A stretch of DNA of 64,000 bases from Chloromonas sp. AAM2. Its lineage: Eukaryota; Chlorophyta; Chlorophyceae; Chlamydomonadales; Chlamydomonadaceae. The stretch spans positions 10,640 through 74,639 of the forward strand of contig QAXH01005311.1 of NCBI GenBank assembly GCA_004335635.1, in the 5' to 3' direction. The position numbers were made by a program, and so were the translations under genes. This document shows, in pieces, positions 1 through 12,079 of the stretch (positions are counted from its first letter, which is position 1; every line of letters begins with the position of its first letter). A model generated the notes under the pieces. It saw only the letters and a program-made list of their open reading frames with translations, searched no databases and had not been told where the DNA came from.

Positions 1-980
1 GCGGATGCGGGGACGGACATCCCTGGGCCTGATGCTGTGGAGGCTTTGGAAAAGAAGCTGAGGTGCATGCCTCGTGGAGAGTTCGCCACCATCGCCACCG
101 TGGTGTCTCTCTTCTCACGCAACCTCTGCGTCCAAGGCATCAAAAGGGTGAGCACTGGCGCACTACTAATCACACCTGCCGAGGAACGCACTGCAATGGC
201 CTGCCCGCTTTCATTCGCTCTGCCTTGCAATGCATACAAACACACATTGGTGTACATCTCTACCTGACTGTCATGGCTCTCAATTCCTGCAAAGAATACC
301 ATCACAAAGCATCGGTGCCAGTTTTGCTTCTCAGCTGTGCATGTGTCCATCTTTGTGATGAGTAGTAATTAAGATTTCAAACAAAAAATGCATGCATTGT
401 GTTGCTCCAGGACCTGGCCCATGACATGGTCTTCAAAAGGGCACTGCTGGCCTACGGCTCACTGACGCATGTCATGGTGGCGCGCAACCCCAACGGGACC
501 ATCAAGGGCTTTGCCTTCGCGGACTTCCTGCGCTCGCAGCATGCCGAGGCGTGAGTGCATGGGTCCACCCGTAATCCCGGATGGAGGCGTGGGATAGTCT
601 TGCCCCAGTAGCACCAACAGTTGTTTCAACAGCTGCGTCAAACGTTTCCAGTTTTAGGGACTGGTACCCCTTGTGCATTTTAGGGACTGGTACCCCTTGA
701 GCAGTCCAAAGACTGAAGGTTGCCCCTGGGGAGGTTGCGCCTGTGAAAGAGTTGATGTTGTGTCTTGCCTCTGCGTGCAGTGCGGTGCATGGCTTGAACG
801 AGGTCTTCCACCCCGATTTGGGGCACCTGCACGCGTACCTGAACAACCCGGCCAAGGGCATGGACGTGCGCAGGCCCGCGGTGGGCAGCGTGGCCGCGGC
901 AAAGGCGGCCATGGGAGGACACGGGCGCGGGGTGCTGGGGGCTCACCCTGCGGCCGGGGGATGGATGCCAGGCGCACCAG

Positions 981-1020
<40 letters not shown>

Positions 1021-3663
1021 CATCATTACCATCATCATGACATGGCTCGACATGGTCTAACCCACGGTGCCGTAGGCCAACCAAAGAAGGTGCAAGTGCA
1101 CTGACCTGGCGGCATACTTGTGGTTGTCTGGTAGCAAAACGCAGTAGTACGGTATGAGCTGCTGTGCCACTCAGGTACACCACCTGTACGCCATCTGATT
1201 GTACATCACATGTAGTAAATTAATTGTACAACTTGACGTGCATCACGTGTGTGCCATCTGATCGTACAACACCACCTGTACGTGCCTGTGCAGGTCGCCC
1301 GGCATCTGGACCCGGTCAGTTCAGGCCGGGCTTCACGCCATCAATGTCCGCCCGACCCTTCATCCCCTCTGAGCCGCCCAGGCCGCCCCCAGGGCCCCGG
1401 CCGCCAAGCGTCCAGCCGCCACCCCTGACCATCAAGCAGCTGCGGGCCCAGCAGCAGGTAGGTGTGTGCGCGTGTGCATGCGTCTGCGTCTGTCGTTCTA
1501 CATCTGTGTCGTCGCACAACTGAAAAAGATGATGGTGTAAACATCAACCACGCATTCGAGGATGAAGCATGTCTCGCCTGACCATGACATGTATTCAGGA
1601 GTTAGTCTGAGAATAGTCTGTGGGGTTCATGATAGCAAGCATCCATGCATCAACATCCTGTGGCGTATGATCAGCAGAAGTGATGAAATGAAAGCGTGTT
1701 CGTAAACTGTGCCTCCAAAACACACGTAGGTGCAGCTGCAGCAATATGCGGCTGTGCAGCAGGCAGCGGCTGAGGCAGTGGCTTTCCAGGAGCAGCAGCG
1801 GGCCATGATGATGCAGCAGCAGGCGTGGGAGCAGCAGCAGTTCGTGGAACAGATGGAACACGAACAGGCCATGATGATGCAGCAACAGGCCCTGCTGCTT
1901 GAGCAGGAAGAGGCAATGATGATGCAGCAGCACCAAGCCATGATGCAGCAGCAGCAGCAGCAGCAGGCGCAGGCAGCGCCACGGATGTCACTGGTAGCTC
2001 GCAAGAAGCTGGAAATGCAACAGGCATCACAAGGCGGTGGGGCTGGGCCCAGCTTTGACTGGTCTCAGGACGGGTTGGGAGACATAGCAGGCTACCAGCA
2101 GCAGCAGGCCGCAGGATATGCAGTGTATGGTGCTGAATGGGCTGCTTATGCTGCGGAGCAGCAAGGTGGTAATGCTGCACCTATTGCACCTGCTGCAGCA
2201 GCTAGTGCTGCGTCAGTCGGTGCCATTGCTGCAAAGAAGCAGGAGCAGCAGTTCGCTGCTGGTAGTGGAGGCTGGAATGCAGCTGCAGCTGGCCAGCAGC
2301 AGGTTGCACCGCCTGCACCTGGTCAATGGCATGGAGGCCAGCAAGCACCTACTTGGCAGCAGCAGCAGCCACAGCAGCGGCAGCAGCAGCCAGCTGCTCC
2401 AGGTGCAGGTACAGCCCCGCTGGCAGCCAGGCAACAGCAGCCAGCTGGTGCGGCCCAGGTCCCACCGCCAGCGGCAGCTGGTATGGGCGGGCCTCAAGGC
2501 GCTCATCATCCCCAACTATACCCACCAGCCGCAGCACCAGCAGACGGTGCAGCCTCCTACCCATCCTCGTATCCAGGCTATGCTGCTCCGCAGGGCTGGG
2601 CCCAGCAGCACGCCGCCGCTGTGCAGCCACCTGCCCAGCCCCAGCCGCCAGCTGGCCCAACTGGCGCACAGGCCAGCGGTGCAGCACCTGCTGCGTACAA
2701 ACAGCCTGCCCCAGCGCACCTACCTCCCCACATGCAAGCCCCCGGCCCCCAGGCTGCTCCTGCATTCAGTCAAAACCCTGCATCCTACCCTGCCACATAT
2801 CCTCCGGTGTATCCAGTTGCCGCCCCACAAGCAGCTGCAGCTGCACCGTATTCACAACAAGCAGGTGGCTACGCACAGCAGCCAGCCGCACCCGCAGCAA
2901 GCTATGCGGCCCAGCAGTACATGGCTGACCCCAGGCAGTACGCACAGCCACCACCTGGGCAGTACGCCCCGCCGCCATATGGGCAGCCGGCACCTTCCTA
3001 CGGCCAGCAGCCTACAGCCGCCGCTGTTCCGCAACCGGCGGCTCCTGCAGCAGCGGGATGGCCCCAATACACAGCGGCACCTGCTGCCGTGCCTGCTGGC
3101 GGCCAGCCTACTCAGTCATATGCATATCCACCCCAGGCTTACCATGGGTACACTCAACAGCAGTACGGGCAGACAGGGCAGGCGGGGCAGGCACAGGGTG
3201 GGGCGGCAGCCTATCCAGTGGCGCCTTACGGCTACCAGCCGGCGCCCGCTGCTGCGGCCCAGCCGCCCGCGAACCGTGCGCCCTACACCACCAGCGCACC
3301 ACCAGTCAAGCGAGGGCCTCCAGAGGTGCGATAAAGACGGGACCTTTTGTGTTGTCTTGCTGATGATCAGAGTAGTACCTGCGGCGCCTACATCGAGTTT
3401 TATTGCTTGCCTAGGAATTCGAGGTGCCTGCACAATGCTGGTCCACCGGCCTTATCATCAGCCTGTGATGTCGCATTGGTGTTATTCCAGGGTAAGCTCA
3501 TCAGCTTGAAGCCGTAAGGCAGAGGTTGTGTTCACGTGTGATGTCGCATTGCCTCTCGTCCCATCTCCTAAGGAATAAGTAAACAAACATACAATCATGA
3601 ACTGATAATGCGCCGCAGGTGGCTGGCCAGGCCGGTCCTTCCAAAGTGCAGCGCACGGGCTGA
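1..3663 (+). CDS. RRM-domain RNA-binding protein with Q/A/P-rich tail (5' partial)
   Basis: Exons read as 1-147, 411-550, 781-980, 1294-1457, 1730-3325 and 3619-3663, all with GT-AG junctions and matching phases; the start lies left of the window. Exons 1-3 encode one RNA recognition motif: an RNP2-like strand (NLCVQGI), then an RNP1-like strand (KGFAFADF) and the helix SQHAEAAVHGLNE. The rest is low complexity: a proline-rich linker, a stretch dominated by Q, M and E, then about 450 residues rich in Q, A, P, G and Y, as in prion-like, granule-forming RNA-binding proteins. A role in mRNA binding is expected from the domain; the target is unknown. The last junction is a choice: reading through at 3326 gives a stop at 3332-3334, while splicing adds 14 residues (VAGQAGPSKVQRTG). 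A TGTAA at 4397-4401 could be the 3' signal. Confidence 0.8.
983..1018. repeat. (GT)n microsatellite
   Basis: Dinucleotide tract immediately after the donor of intron 3 of the RRM gene. Confidence 0.9.
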
Positions 3664-5067
3664 CTTGGAGCTTCCTTGGCTGCTGCAGCATGATGTCTGA
3701 CGGTGGGGCTGATATGTGACCAGTTGGATATCGTGAGGCTAGATCACCGGGGCATCAATTGTTGGCGGTGTCTTTGTATTCATTCTGCATCCATTCACTT
3801 ACATTAGGGAAGCCGCCACAGGACTCGAAATGGGACAAGCACCGTCCTGGCCCACCCAGAGTAAGAGAGCAAAACGAGTGCAGCGAACGATGTGGCTCAA
3901 AGGATCGGCAAGCGCGCTAGCAGTAATGGTCACAAGCACTGGCAGGGCCCAGGGCGAGAGGTACAGTGAGAAGAAGGATGAAGCTACACCTTCGTGTTCT
4001 GGCAGATGTAGCCCATCCGGTGAGGAAAGCTTTGGAATGCATTGTTGGACCATTTTGTTGTGTGTGTTTCAGGACGGTCGTCAGGTGCTGCATGCAGTAT
4101 GAGCATTTGTTTTCTGGTTCAATTGTGCCATGGGCTCTTTTCGCTCCATCTCATCTGTCACTCACATTGATCTTTCCAGGTAATGTCTTGATGCAGGTCA
4201 GGGGTTAGTTGGTTTACTTTGTGCAGGGTCAAGGGCTGTGACGATGGGTAGTTGGTGTTCAATTGGTGAGGGCTCAGTGATCAGTACTAGGGATGCTTGT
4301 GAAGGTAGGGTTGGTGGGGGTTCAAAAGCAGCAAGATCAACGTCAAAACAAGCTCGTCATGTGTCCTGCCTGGTTGTGGTCATTTGCCTTGCATTATGTA
4401 ACCTTCTTATACAAGACTTTCTCTGGTAACAAAACCAGCAGGTGGTCAGCTCAAGTGCTGCCAAGCCAGATGTGGTAATTGATGTGAAATCACGTCTTAT
4501 GTCTTGTGCAGATTAATCTTGTGCGTGGTTGTACCTTGGTCCCCCAACCACTGCGCCAATGCTTGAAAGAATACTATTCCACATGTGGGTCATGATCCTG
4601 CGATATGTGACAATTGTATGGCAGCAACCACCACATCAAGTACACAATTACTTGGGTGGCCAGGCCGGTGGTGATGATGAACTTAGTCAAGACCCAGGCA
4701 GGCAGCACAATGTGTGCATCACAAACATGTCCAGGCTGGCCAGTTCATCTGTCAGCAACAGTTCAGGCAAAGATTGTTTTTTTAGTTACAATGGATCAAA
4801 CACTTGCTCCAGTGGCACCAGCACTAATCTTCGTCATGCCTGCACAGCTCAAGATTGTTTTTCTACAGTATCAGAGTACCATGCATCATGGGCTTATGTA
4901 CGGTCAATAACCCGATTAAAAGCACTATACAAATAAAATGGAATGGAATCATTGTTCAGCCCCTAAAAGAGTACGTTTACATACACTGGCCCTCCCAGCT
5001 CTGACAGCCATGAACACGTGTCCTGACCCAACACTGTACATGCAGAAGTTTGGGCACGCTTGCTGTC
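3664..5067. other. Convergent intergenic / 3' UTR stretch
   Basis: This lies between the RRM gene (+) and the small gene ending at 5068 (-). No exon with consistent splice sites was found. It holds an inverted copy of repeat A near its left end. A TTACA at 4977-4981 reads TGTAA on the minus strand, 87 nt past the stop of the small gene, and is its likely polyadenylation signal. Confidence 0.5.
3808..3880 (-). repeat. Repeat A copy 1
   Basis: Minus-strand, diverged member of a dispersed family. The consensus core reads GCTCAGGGTAGGTCAGGGCG, then about 20 nt, then TGTGACGGCTTCCCTCATG, often preceded by a CGTTTTGCTTTC-like stretch. No coding potential or target duplication was seen. It could be a short non-autonomous (SINE- or MITE-like) element. 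Confidence 0.6.
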
Positions 5068-5856
5068 TCAGTTGCTGGCTAGCCGGTTGAAGCGGTAGCT
5101 GGGGTCTGATGCCTCCTCAGGCAGACTTGCATCTGGCGATTTGAAGACCTGCAGACGCAGCATGCAAGGACAGCTCGGTCATCCTCTGCTTCATATGGTG
5201 ATTGCATGCAAGGCACGGCTGCAGCAATTATATACTTCATGTGGTAATTGCATGCAAGGCACGGCTCCGGGAATCATATGCCTACGTTTGACAACTTGTA
5301 CCAGAAACAACAGGTTGTCCACATCACGATTCAAGAATGGCTTCCATTATCCTGGCAATCTGACACTGCTGGGTCACAGTCAGCAGATGTGAAGGCAGCT
5401 GTATATCAAGTACTACTATCACGGTGTGTTCACACGTATGTTGCATGGGTTGGATACCCTCCCTTCATGTAAAGGCTCACCTGGGAATCCTTGCCGGTCT
5501 TTTTGGTTTCTTCAGCAACCTCACGCAGTTTCTGCCTGCGAGCCTCCTTACTGCATTGCGTGTGGCCGGGCACAGATGTTACGACAGATACAGACACACG
5601 CTGTAGTCAAGCTGGCTGCACATCGAAAGGGCACCAAGCATAGACACAGGCATGGATTGGGCGAGGGCGATGAAAGAATATGACTCTGTGGGAACATAGC
5701 AGGAGTCAGAACAAGGGCAACCACGTGAGAGGTGGTGCATCGCCATGTCATTAATTGATTGTCAGCCCGGCAAACTGTGTACTGGCATAGCCTAAGCTGA
5801 CTGCAATGTACATCCAGCACTCACTCTGCTTGAGCCTTTTCCGCGTCTCTTGCCAT
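5068..5856 (-). CDS. Small charged protein of about 60 residues, unrecognised
   Basis: Three minus-strand exons, 5825-5856, 5481-5550 and 5068-5148, have good donors and acceptors and compatible phases, giving 60 residues. The protein starts MARDAEKAQAD, continues with a basic/acidic helix (KEARRQKLREVAEETKKTG) and ends with SDPSYRFNRLASN and a TGA. The composition suggests a short coiled-coil or adaptor peptide; no family was recognised. The start is uncertain: the frame stays open upstream of the ATG (VPAQAA) back to a possible acceptor, so a further 5' exon may exist; an open stretch at about 5962-6085 is a candidate but its phase does not join. A TGTAA 87 nt beyond the stop supports a real transcript end. 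Confidence 0.55.
5191..5266. repeat. Local 30-bp direct duplication
   Basis: The segments 5191-5220 and 5237-5266 differ at only two positions. They lie in the second intron of the small gene. Confidence 0.8.
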
Positions 5857-6708
5857 CGCAGCTTGTGCAGGCACTGTAACTAAGAAAGCTGTCTGTAGCA
5901 AGAGACCCCTGTGTAGACACATGAGCAAACATGCGTTAAGACCTACAACGCCAGTTCATCCAAAGGCTGTTGAGCGCTAGACAAGGCCAGCAGGTTTGCA
6001 GGTGTGCCATGCCTGCGGAACCTCTGATGAACAACGGGAGCCAAAAATGCGGCATGGTATGATCTGGTCAAATCCGGCGTTGGCGTTGGAGAGGCATCAC
6101 GGCATCAAGGGCGATCGGTCATCGAAATCCAAGAATGTGTGCAGTAACTAAAAAGATGGTGCATGAAAGCGCTTGTGGCTTGGCTTACAGCGCGCGGGCA
6201 CGAGAAGTTCCCACCTTCGAGAGGCCACTGGTGGAGGGGCCGCAGTGTGTGGCTTAGCTGTGCAAGCTCCGATTTTGTTTGAAGTCAGCATCTTGGTACA
6301 GAGAGGTGTTATCGCTGAAGACCAGGACAATGGCAATGAGCACGGCAGAAGTTCGCGAGCGTAAATGCCGAAAGATCGTTTCTGCATCATACTGTTCACA
6401 CCAAGCAAATCATCAACCATTGCTGTATAGGCACTCACGCACGAACCTCGGCGACGAGTTCTGCGAGCCATGCAAGTCCTGGTGATGTGTATGTGCGAAC
6501 CTCGCTCGCAATGCTTGTCGTTTGACACATTGGCCTGGGCGCAGTTTCTCAAACACCTTCCAGTACCGCCACCTTCGTGACAACTAGGACTCCACCATAA
6601 GGCCCACACCTCTTGTAGAATTGTCTTTAACCAACGAGTTCATGGATTTACTTCCTGATTGACTGCCTAGATTTGCTTTCAGCGTGACGGGTGACACGTT
6701 GATAGAGA
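5857..6708. other. Intergenic stretch downstream of TRM13
   Basis: No convincing gene. The minus strand is open at about 5962-6085 and could hold an upstream exon of the small gene, but splice phases do not connect cleanly. Confidence 0.4.
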
Positions 6709-6925
6709 CAGTTCCAGGTGCAACTCCTCCATGCCGTCCTGGTATCCAATTTCCAGGTCCTCAGCTTCTAGAGCTCAACAAGGTCTTGACTGATATCATC
6801 AACAAAGGCTTGATCCTTTTGAACGCAAGGAACGAGGGCGACATAAGGCGAATAAAGCCTTTTGTTGAGCTCTAGAAGTTGAGGACCTGCAAGTTGAATA
6901 CCAGCAGTGGCACCTGTAACAGTCT
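6709..6925. repeat. Long imperfect inverted repeat (hairpin)
   Basis: The arm 6740-6780 pairs with 6863-6903 at 37 of 41 positions, around an 82-nt loop. Shorter outer complementarity (AGGTGC near 6716 with GCACCT near 6910) extends the stem. It lies just downstream of the TRM13 stop, perhaps inside its 3' UTR. It could be a MITE or a small-RNA hairpin precursor. Confidence 0.8.
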
Positions 6926-7141
6926 GTACGACGTGGTCAAACAGACCTGGCTGGAGGCATACCAGGCAATTCATCAGGGAAGGGTTTTGTGAACACGTGG
7001 ATTGGAGGCGTGACACCTACAGGCGTGACAAGAAGTCTGGGCCTGGAAGGCGGGGAGTCCAGAGAATCAGGAGAGTCATTTTGCAAAAAGAAAAGTGACT
7101 TTTGTCACCACAGCCCTTTATACAGCCACCGAGTCACCAGA

Positions 7142-10100
7142 TCAGAGCCTTGCCAGCAGCAGTTTGTTCTCACCCGACACGCCCTCATCCACGTACCTCA
7201 CCAGGCACACATGCCGACCCTGCTTGTCCGCCCCTTGCACCGCCACCCGCTCAGACAAAGAGCCCCAGCTACCCGCTTCACCATCGACAGTGGTCCCTCC
7301 TTGCTGCATGCCTTGGCTCGCATCGCCTGGTGGCTCTAGCCCCAGCTGCTCGCAGAGCCACAGCAGCCGGCCCCTATCAATCAACATCTTGCACATGGCA
7401 CCGATCTGCTGCTTCACCTGCCGATCCATGCCAAGCACAGGGTCCCAATCACCGTGAACCTCAGCCGTTGCGACCCTTTTGCTTTCTTGCTCAGGGCAAG
7501 CCAGGGCAGGACCCGCCCTATTCCGTTCCTTGTGACGGCTTCCCTCATGTACACGACCACCCTCCACCTCTGCACCACCGTTGCCAACCCCGCTGTCTGG
7601 CAAGTCATTCGCAAACCCATCCACTTCCCGGTTGCCACCAACAGCTTGCTGACCCACGGTTCCACAAACCACATCAGCAGACCTGGGGCGTTTCCCGCAC
7701 GCAGCTTTCGCCTCCCGCTTGCCACCAGCCGCATCAACCCTAGTCTCAGCACCCTCGGGCAAACTGTCAGTGGTACCAGGAATCTCTCTGCCCTCCTCCA
7801 GAGATCCAGGGGCGGTTGAAGCTTCACGCTGCATGTCACTCTTGCTACACTTCGTTTCATCACCATCACACTCCATGTCACACTCGTTATCACACTCTTC
7901 ATCGCCCGCTGCAGGTGCCTGGCCGGGCGGGCAGTCGTGGCCACACAACGCCCAACCTGCACAGCGCCCCACAATCATCACCGGTGACCGTATCAGCCAT
8001 TTATCCAGCATCTAACCGACTCAGATAAGTGCGAGGAACCTATGAGAGACAGACGCAAACTGAAAAGAAAACTGCTGCAAAAAGAACACAGAGTCATGGC
8101 CTTGTGTGGCCCAGCCACTTGGCAGCCGTCAGACCCCGCTGTGCAGCCTCTGTTACCATGCCCACCTTCAAGCAAATATGTCGTGCTATCCGGTGCACCT
8201 TTACCTTGCCCTGAGCCTGCGTTCCATGTCCTTATAACCTGATTTCCCCCCATGCATGATCACACATGCCACACCCACCTGTCATCCAGCTGATGATCTC
8301 AAACTCGGTAGGAGTGAACCCCAGGCGACGAAACAGGCGCTTGCCCACGTATGATCGCCACCCACACCTGCACATAAGTACAGTAAAGCCAATGGTGACT
8401 GTGGAGCTGCTGGAGATTGGTTGTACATTGCCTGTATACTATTACTACTCTTACCACACGCACACCCCTCACACTAGGAGTCTCGCACGTCTTGCACGCC
8501 AACCTTCTTGATACACAAAACAGTGTGTTCGACGTTGCGTCGCCTGATCCAGATGCAATCCAGGCTCCCTCCTGACCAAAAAGGTGAAGCCAAAACATGT
8601 AGATGTTTACAACTTGGAGCCCCGAGATGGCCCCACCTGTGGTGGCAGCAAGTGGCAATGGCCAGACCCCGCAGCCCCCTGCCCTGAGCCTGGATGGAGA
8701 GGCCTGTTAATGTTTTGGCTGCCTTGGCTGCGTATTTTGTTGTTGTCTGTGGCGCTGTGCTGCCGTCTGTGAGATTGCCTTGCCCTGGTGCTGCCTGGCT
8801 GCCAGCGTTGGTTGAAGACGGTGGTGGGCATGTGGCGCTTGGGTTGCTCGCGTGAGGGTGCCTGTCAGGGGTGCCATGCACACATCGCACCACAGCTCGC
8901 AACCCGTAGTCTGTCGCAGCACCACACAAATGCTTTGCCAGCATAGCCCACGGGCGGTGTCCTGGCGCACCCCCAGCGGTACCAGCAACACCAGCGGTAC
9001 CAGCAGTACCAGCACCACCAGCGGTACCAGCGGTACCAGGTGAACCGGCAGTACCAGCTGCAGAAGGAACGCTGTGAGTAGCAATGGTGCCTGCTGCATC
9101 AAGGCCGGGCTGTTGTGGCTGCGGTTGTGACGGTTGTGACGGTTGCAGAGCGGGAATGCGGTGCAGTGCCAGGTCCTGCAGCAAGCCGGAAATAGGAGGC
9201 AAAAGAAGTCTAAACCACAAGCGCAGGACTCACCCATGCGGATGAACTTGGTTCGTCTTATCATCCAATTTCAGGACATCCGCATAGATGCAGGCTTCTG
9301 CACAATAGACCAGAGCCTGATGTACCAGCCATGAGTGTGGTCATGTGCCGCAGCAATTGCCTCATTATCTGCATGAAGGTTTTGCTCGCTAAGTTGGTGT
9401 GAGTACGATCAACACGATCATGAGCTCGATCTGGTGTTCTTCGACGTACCAATCTTAACAGAACACGTGAAGATCAATTGGAATGCATGCGTGCCCTAAC
9501 TTTGTGTCTAACGTGGTTTGCAGTCAGGATAGATGGTCAGGATTAGACGAGTTGGACTCCCTCCCTGTATGTGATTTCTTGAGGGCACACAAACTCCCTG
9601 CATGTCACAGTATGTCCCACCTTGAGGTCTAGCTTGATGCGGTGCAGCTCCAGGTGGCGCATGTAACGGTCAGCCTGCAACGCCAACACTGGAAAGGCTC
9701 AGGATAGGCTGGTTTGCGTACTTCAACCCAACCTACGTGTGGTAAATGCTCTGGGCCATTGGTCCGGGGAAGACGGCTCAGCAGGGCTAAGAGCGGGAGG
9801 GTAAACAAACGTGTGCCAGGGGCCAAGGTATCAGGGGCATCCCATGCACCCTTTGCACGGTGTTTCTAGGCCAACATCCAGACTCCCTGTTCTGCCACGA
9901 CGTGTATTAACCACGTGCTGGTTCCTTCCCATACGGCTCTTGGCTGCCGTCAATTTTTTCTATCCCCTTCTTCATTACATTTTTCCATTACCTTGGCCTT
10001 GAATGCCGCCCTGCAGTCCACCAGCACGGCTCCTGACGCGCCTATCATGTGCCCGGGAGCCGCAGCGGCCATCCCCGTCAGCGTGCCCTTCCCCGCACCC

Positions 10101-12045
10101 AGCTCGACAAGCAAACCATGACCCGATGACCCTGCTGCTGCCGCTGCTGCTGCTGCCGCTGCTGCTTCCTCTGCCGCTGCTGCTGGCCCTGTACCTGCCT
10201 CTGCATCTGAAACTGCTGTTTCTGCTGCCTGGATTTTATCCGCAGGGCTGGGCCGAGTGGCTGCAGGTGTAGCTTGCTGCGTGCTGGGTTTCGTGGGTGG
10301 GTGTGCCAACGGAAGCACACCCAGACGCATCAAGTGACCTGCAAGCACGCCGCACACACATGGCATCGGCACATGCTTGCAATTCGCCCATGCCCAAGCC
10401 TTGACCGCCTGGGAGTTGGGCTTGACCGCTCGGCCTGCTTGCTTATGCCCCTTGCTTATGCCCTTTGCTTATGCCCCTTGCTTACGCCCCTTGCTTACGC
10501 CCCTTGCTTATGCCCTTTGCTTATGCCGTTTGCTTATGCCCTTTGCTTATGCCCTTTGCTTATGCCCCTTGCTTATGCCCCTTGCTTATGCCCCTTGCTT
10601 ATGCCCCTTGCTTATGCCCCTTGCTTATGCCCCTTGCTTATGCCCCTTGCTTATGCCCCTTGCTTATGCCCCTTGCTTATGCCCCTTGCTTATGCCCCTT
10701 GCTTATGCCCCTTGCTTATGCCCCTTGCTTATGCCCCTTTNNNNNNNNNNNNNNNNNNNNNNNNNNNNNNNNNNNNNNNNNNNNNNNNNNNNNNNNNNNN
10801 NNNNNNNNNNNNNNNNNNNNNNNNNNNNNNNNNNNNNNNNNNNNNNNNNNNNNNNNNNNNNNNNNNNNTGCTTATGCCCCTTGCTTATGCCCCTTGCTTA
10901 TGCCCCTTGCTTATGCCCCTTGCTTATGCCCCTTTGCTTATGCCCTTTGCTTATGCCAACTGGTGTCCTCTTTCTTCCTTTGTTCCTTCCTTTCTTCCTT
11001 TCTTTCCCAATTTCCTTTCTTTCCCAGTCTTGATCAATTCGCCAGCAGCAGTAGATCTGCTGCCAGGATTCACATGGTCAGCTGCCGATACCAATGATTG
11101 AGCAGTGCCTTGCTTGCAAAAGCAGGCAGCCCGTGGGAATTGTTTTTGTTCATGTGTTCTGCTTTGTTCACTGACTCAGGACTGACTTTCTTCATCATTT
11201 CCATCAAGGTACTGTGGCCCTGTCTGCTCGCACCAATGATGGACGCTGTCTGCCTTCCGTGCTTAGCGCCGCTGGCCGACCCCTGCTGCAGTGCCAGTGC
11301 GGCCTCCAGGCAGGGCGGCAGCAGCTCAGCGAGGGGGGGACCGGTCACACCACACACCTGGGGTACACAAGTAAGTGACGGTGCAGAAGGTTAGGGTTAG
11401 CGTGCCAGGAGAGCACCATGCAAATCTGTGTCGGCACCGGCTGATCCCGAGTGAATCGCTAGTAGAAATGCCAGTTTCAAACTGCCAGACAGGACTGGTC
11501 TGACATCCCATATTCCAGCCGTGGGTCCTACTAAGGCACCTGAGTGTATGACAACAGCGGCTACCGCTGCAGGTGAGTGGTGGGAACGGCTACTGTGGTC
11601 GGGTGATTGGTTTGGAGAAGTAAGGCAAGGGAGTTTGTGTGTGTCACGTACTAGCAGTAACCTGTACTGCTGGCCCGGTTCGGAAGTGGCGTGCCATGCG
11701 TTCCATGCAGGAGGGGATGAAGCATGGGCCGAGTACATGCCTGTCGACCAATGTTATGATCTGAGCTGGTAGCCCTGGAGCCACACACGTGGTCATTCCT
11801 TTCCATTGCCGAGCATTCCTAGCCATTGCTATTTACATCGACAGTAGCAATTGCAATTACAGGTTCCCTAGAAGCAATCCGACCCTGCCGTAGAAAAGTA
11901 GCAAATCTACGTCTACGTCCACGTGTACGTATATGGGTACAAGCGTTGAACTCTACATACACAACCCCCGTCATACCTGCTGATATGCATTATGAAAATC
12001 ACACGCTGAAACAGACGCGCAGACACACAGACGGATAGACAGACA

Positions 12046-12079
<34 letters not shown>

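Noticed and set aside
1671..2180. Minus-strand frames rich in alanine, cysteine or leucine
   Set aside because: They are complements of CAG/ATG-rich coding sequence of the RRM gene.
2118..3509. 463-codon plus-strand frame overlapping the RRM gene tail
   Set aside because: It is a frame-shifted shadow of the Q/A/P-rich exon and has no domain.
10274..11101. Three overlapping plus-strand frames of 210-275 codons with LMPLAYAPC repeats
   Set aside because: They are translations of the 13-bp minisatellite, open in all frames, and interrupted by N.
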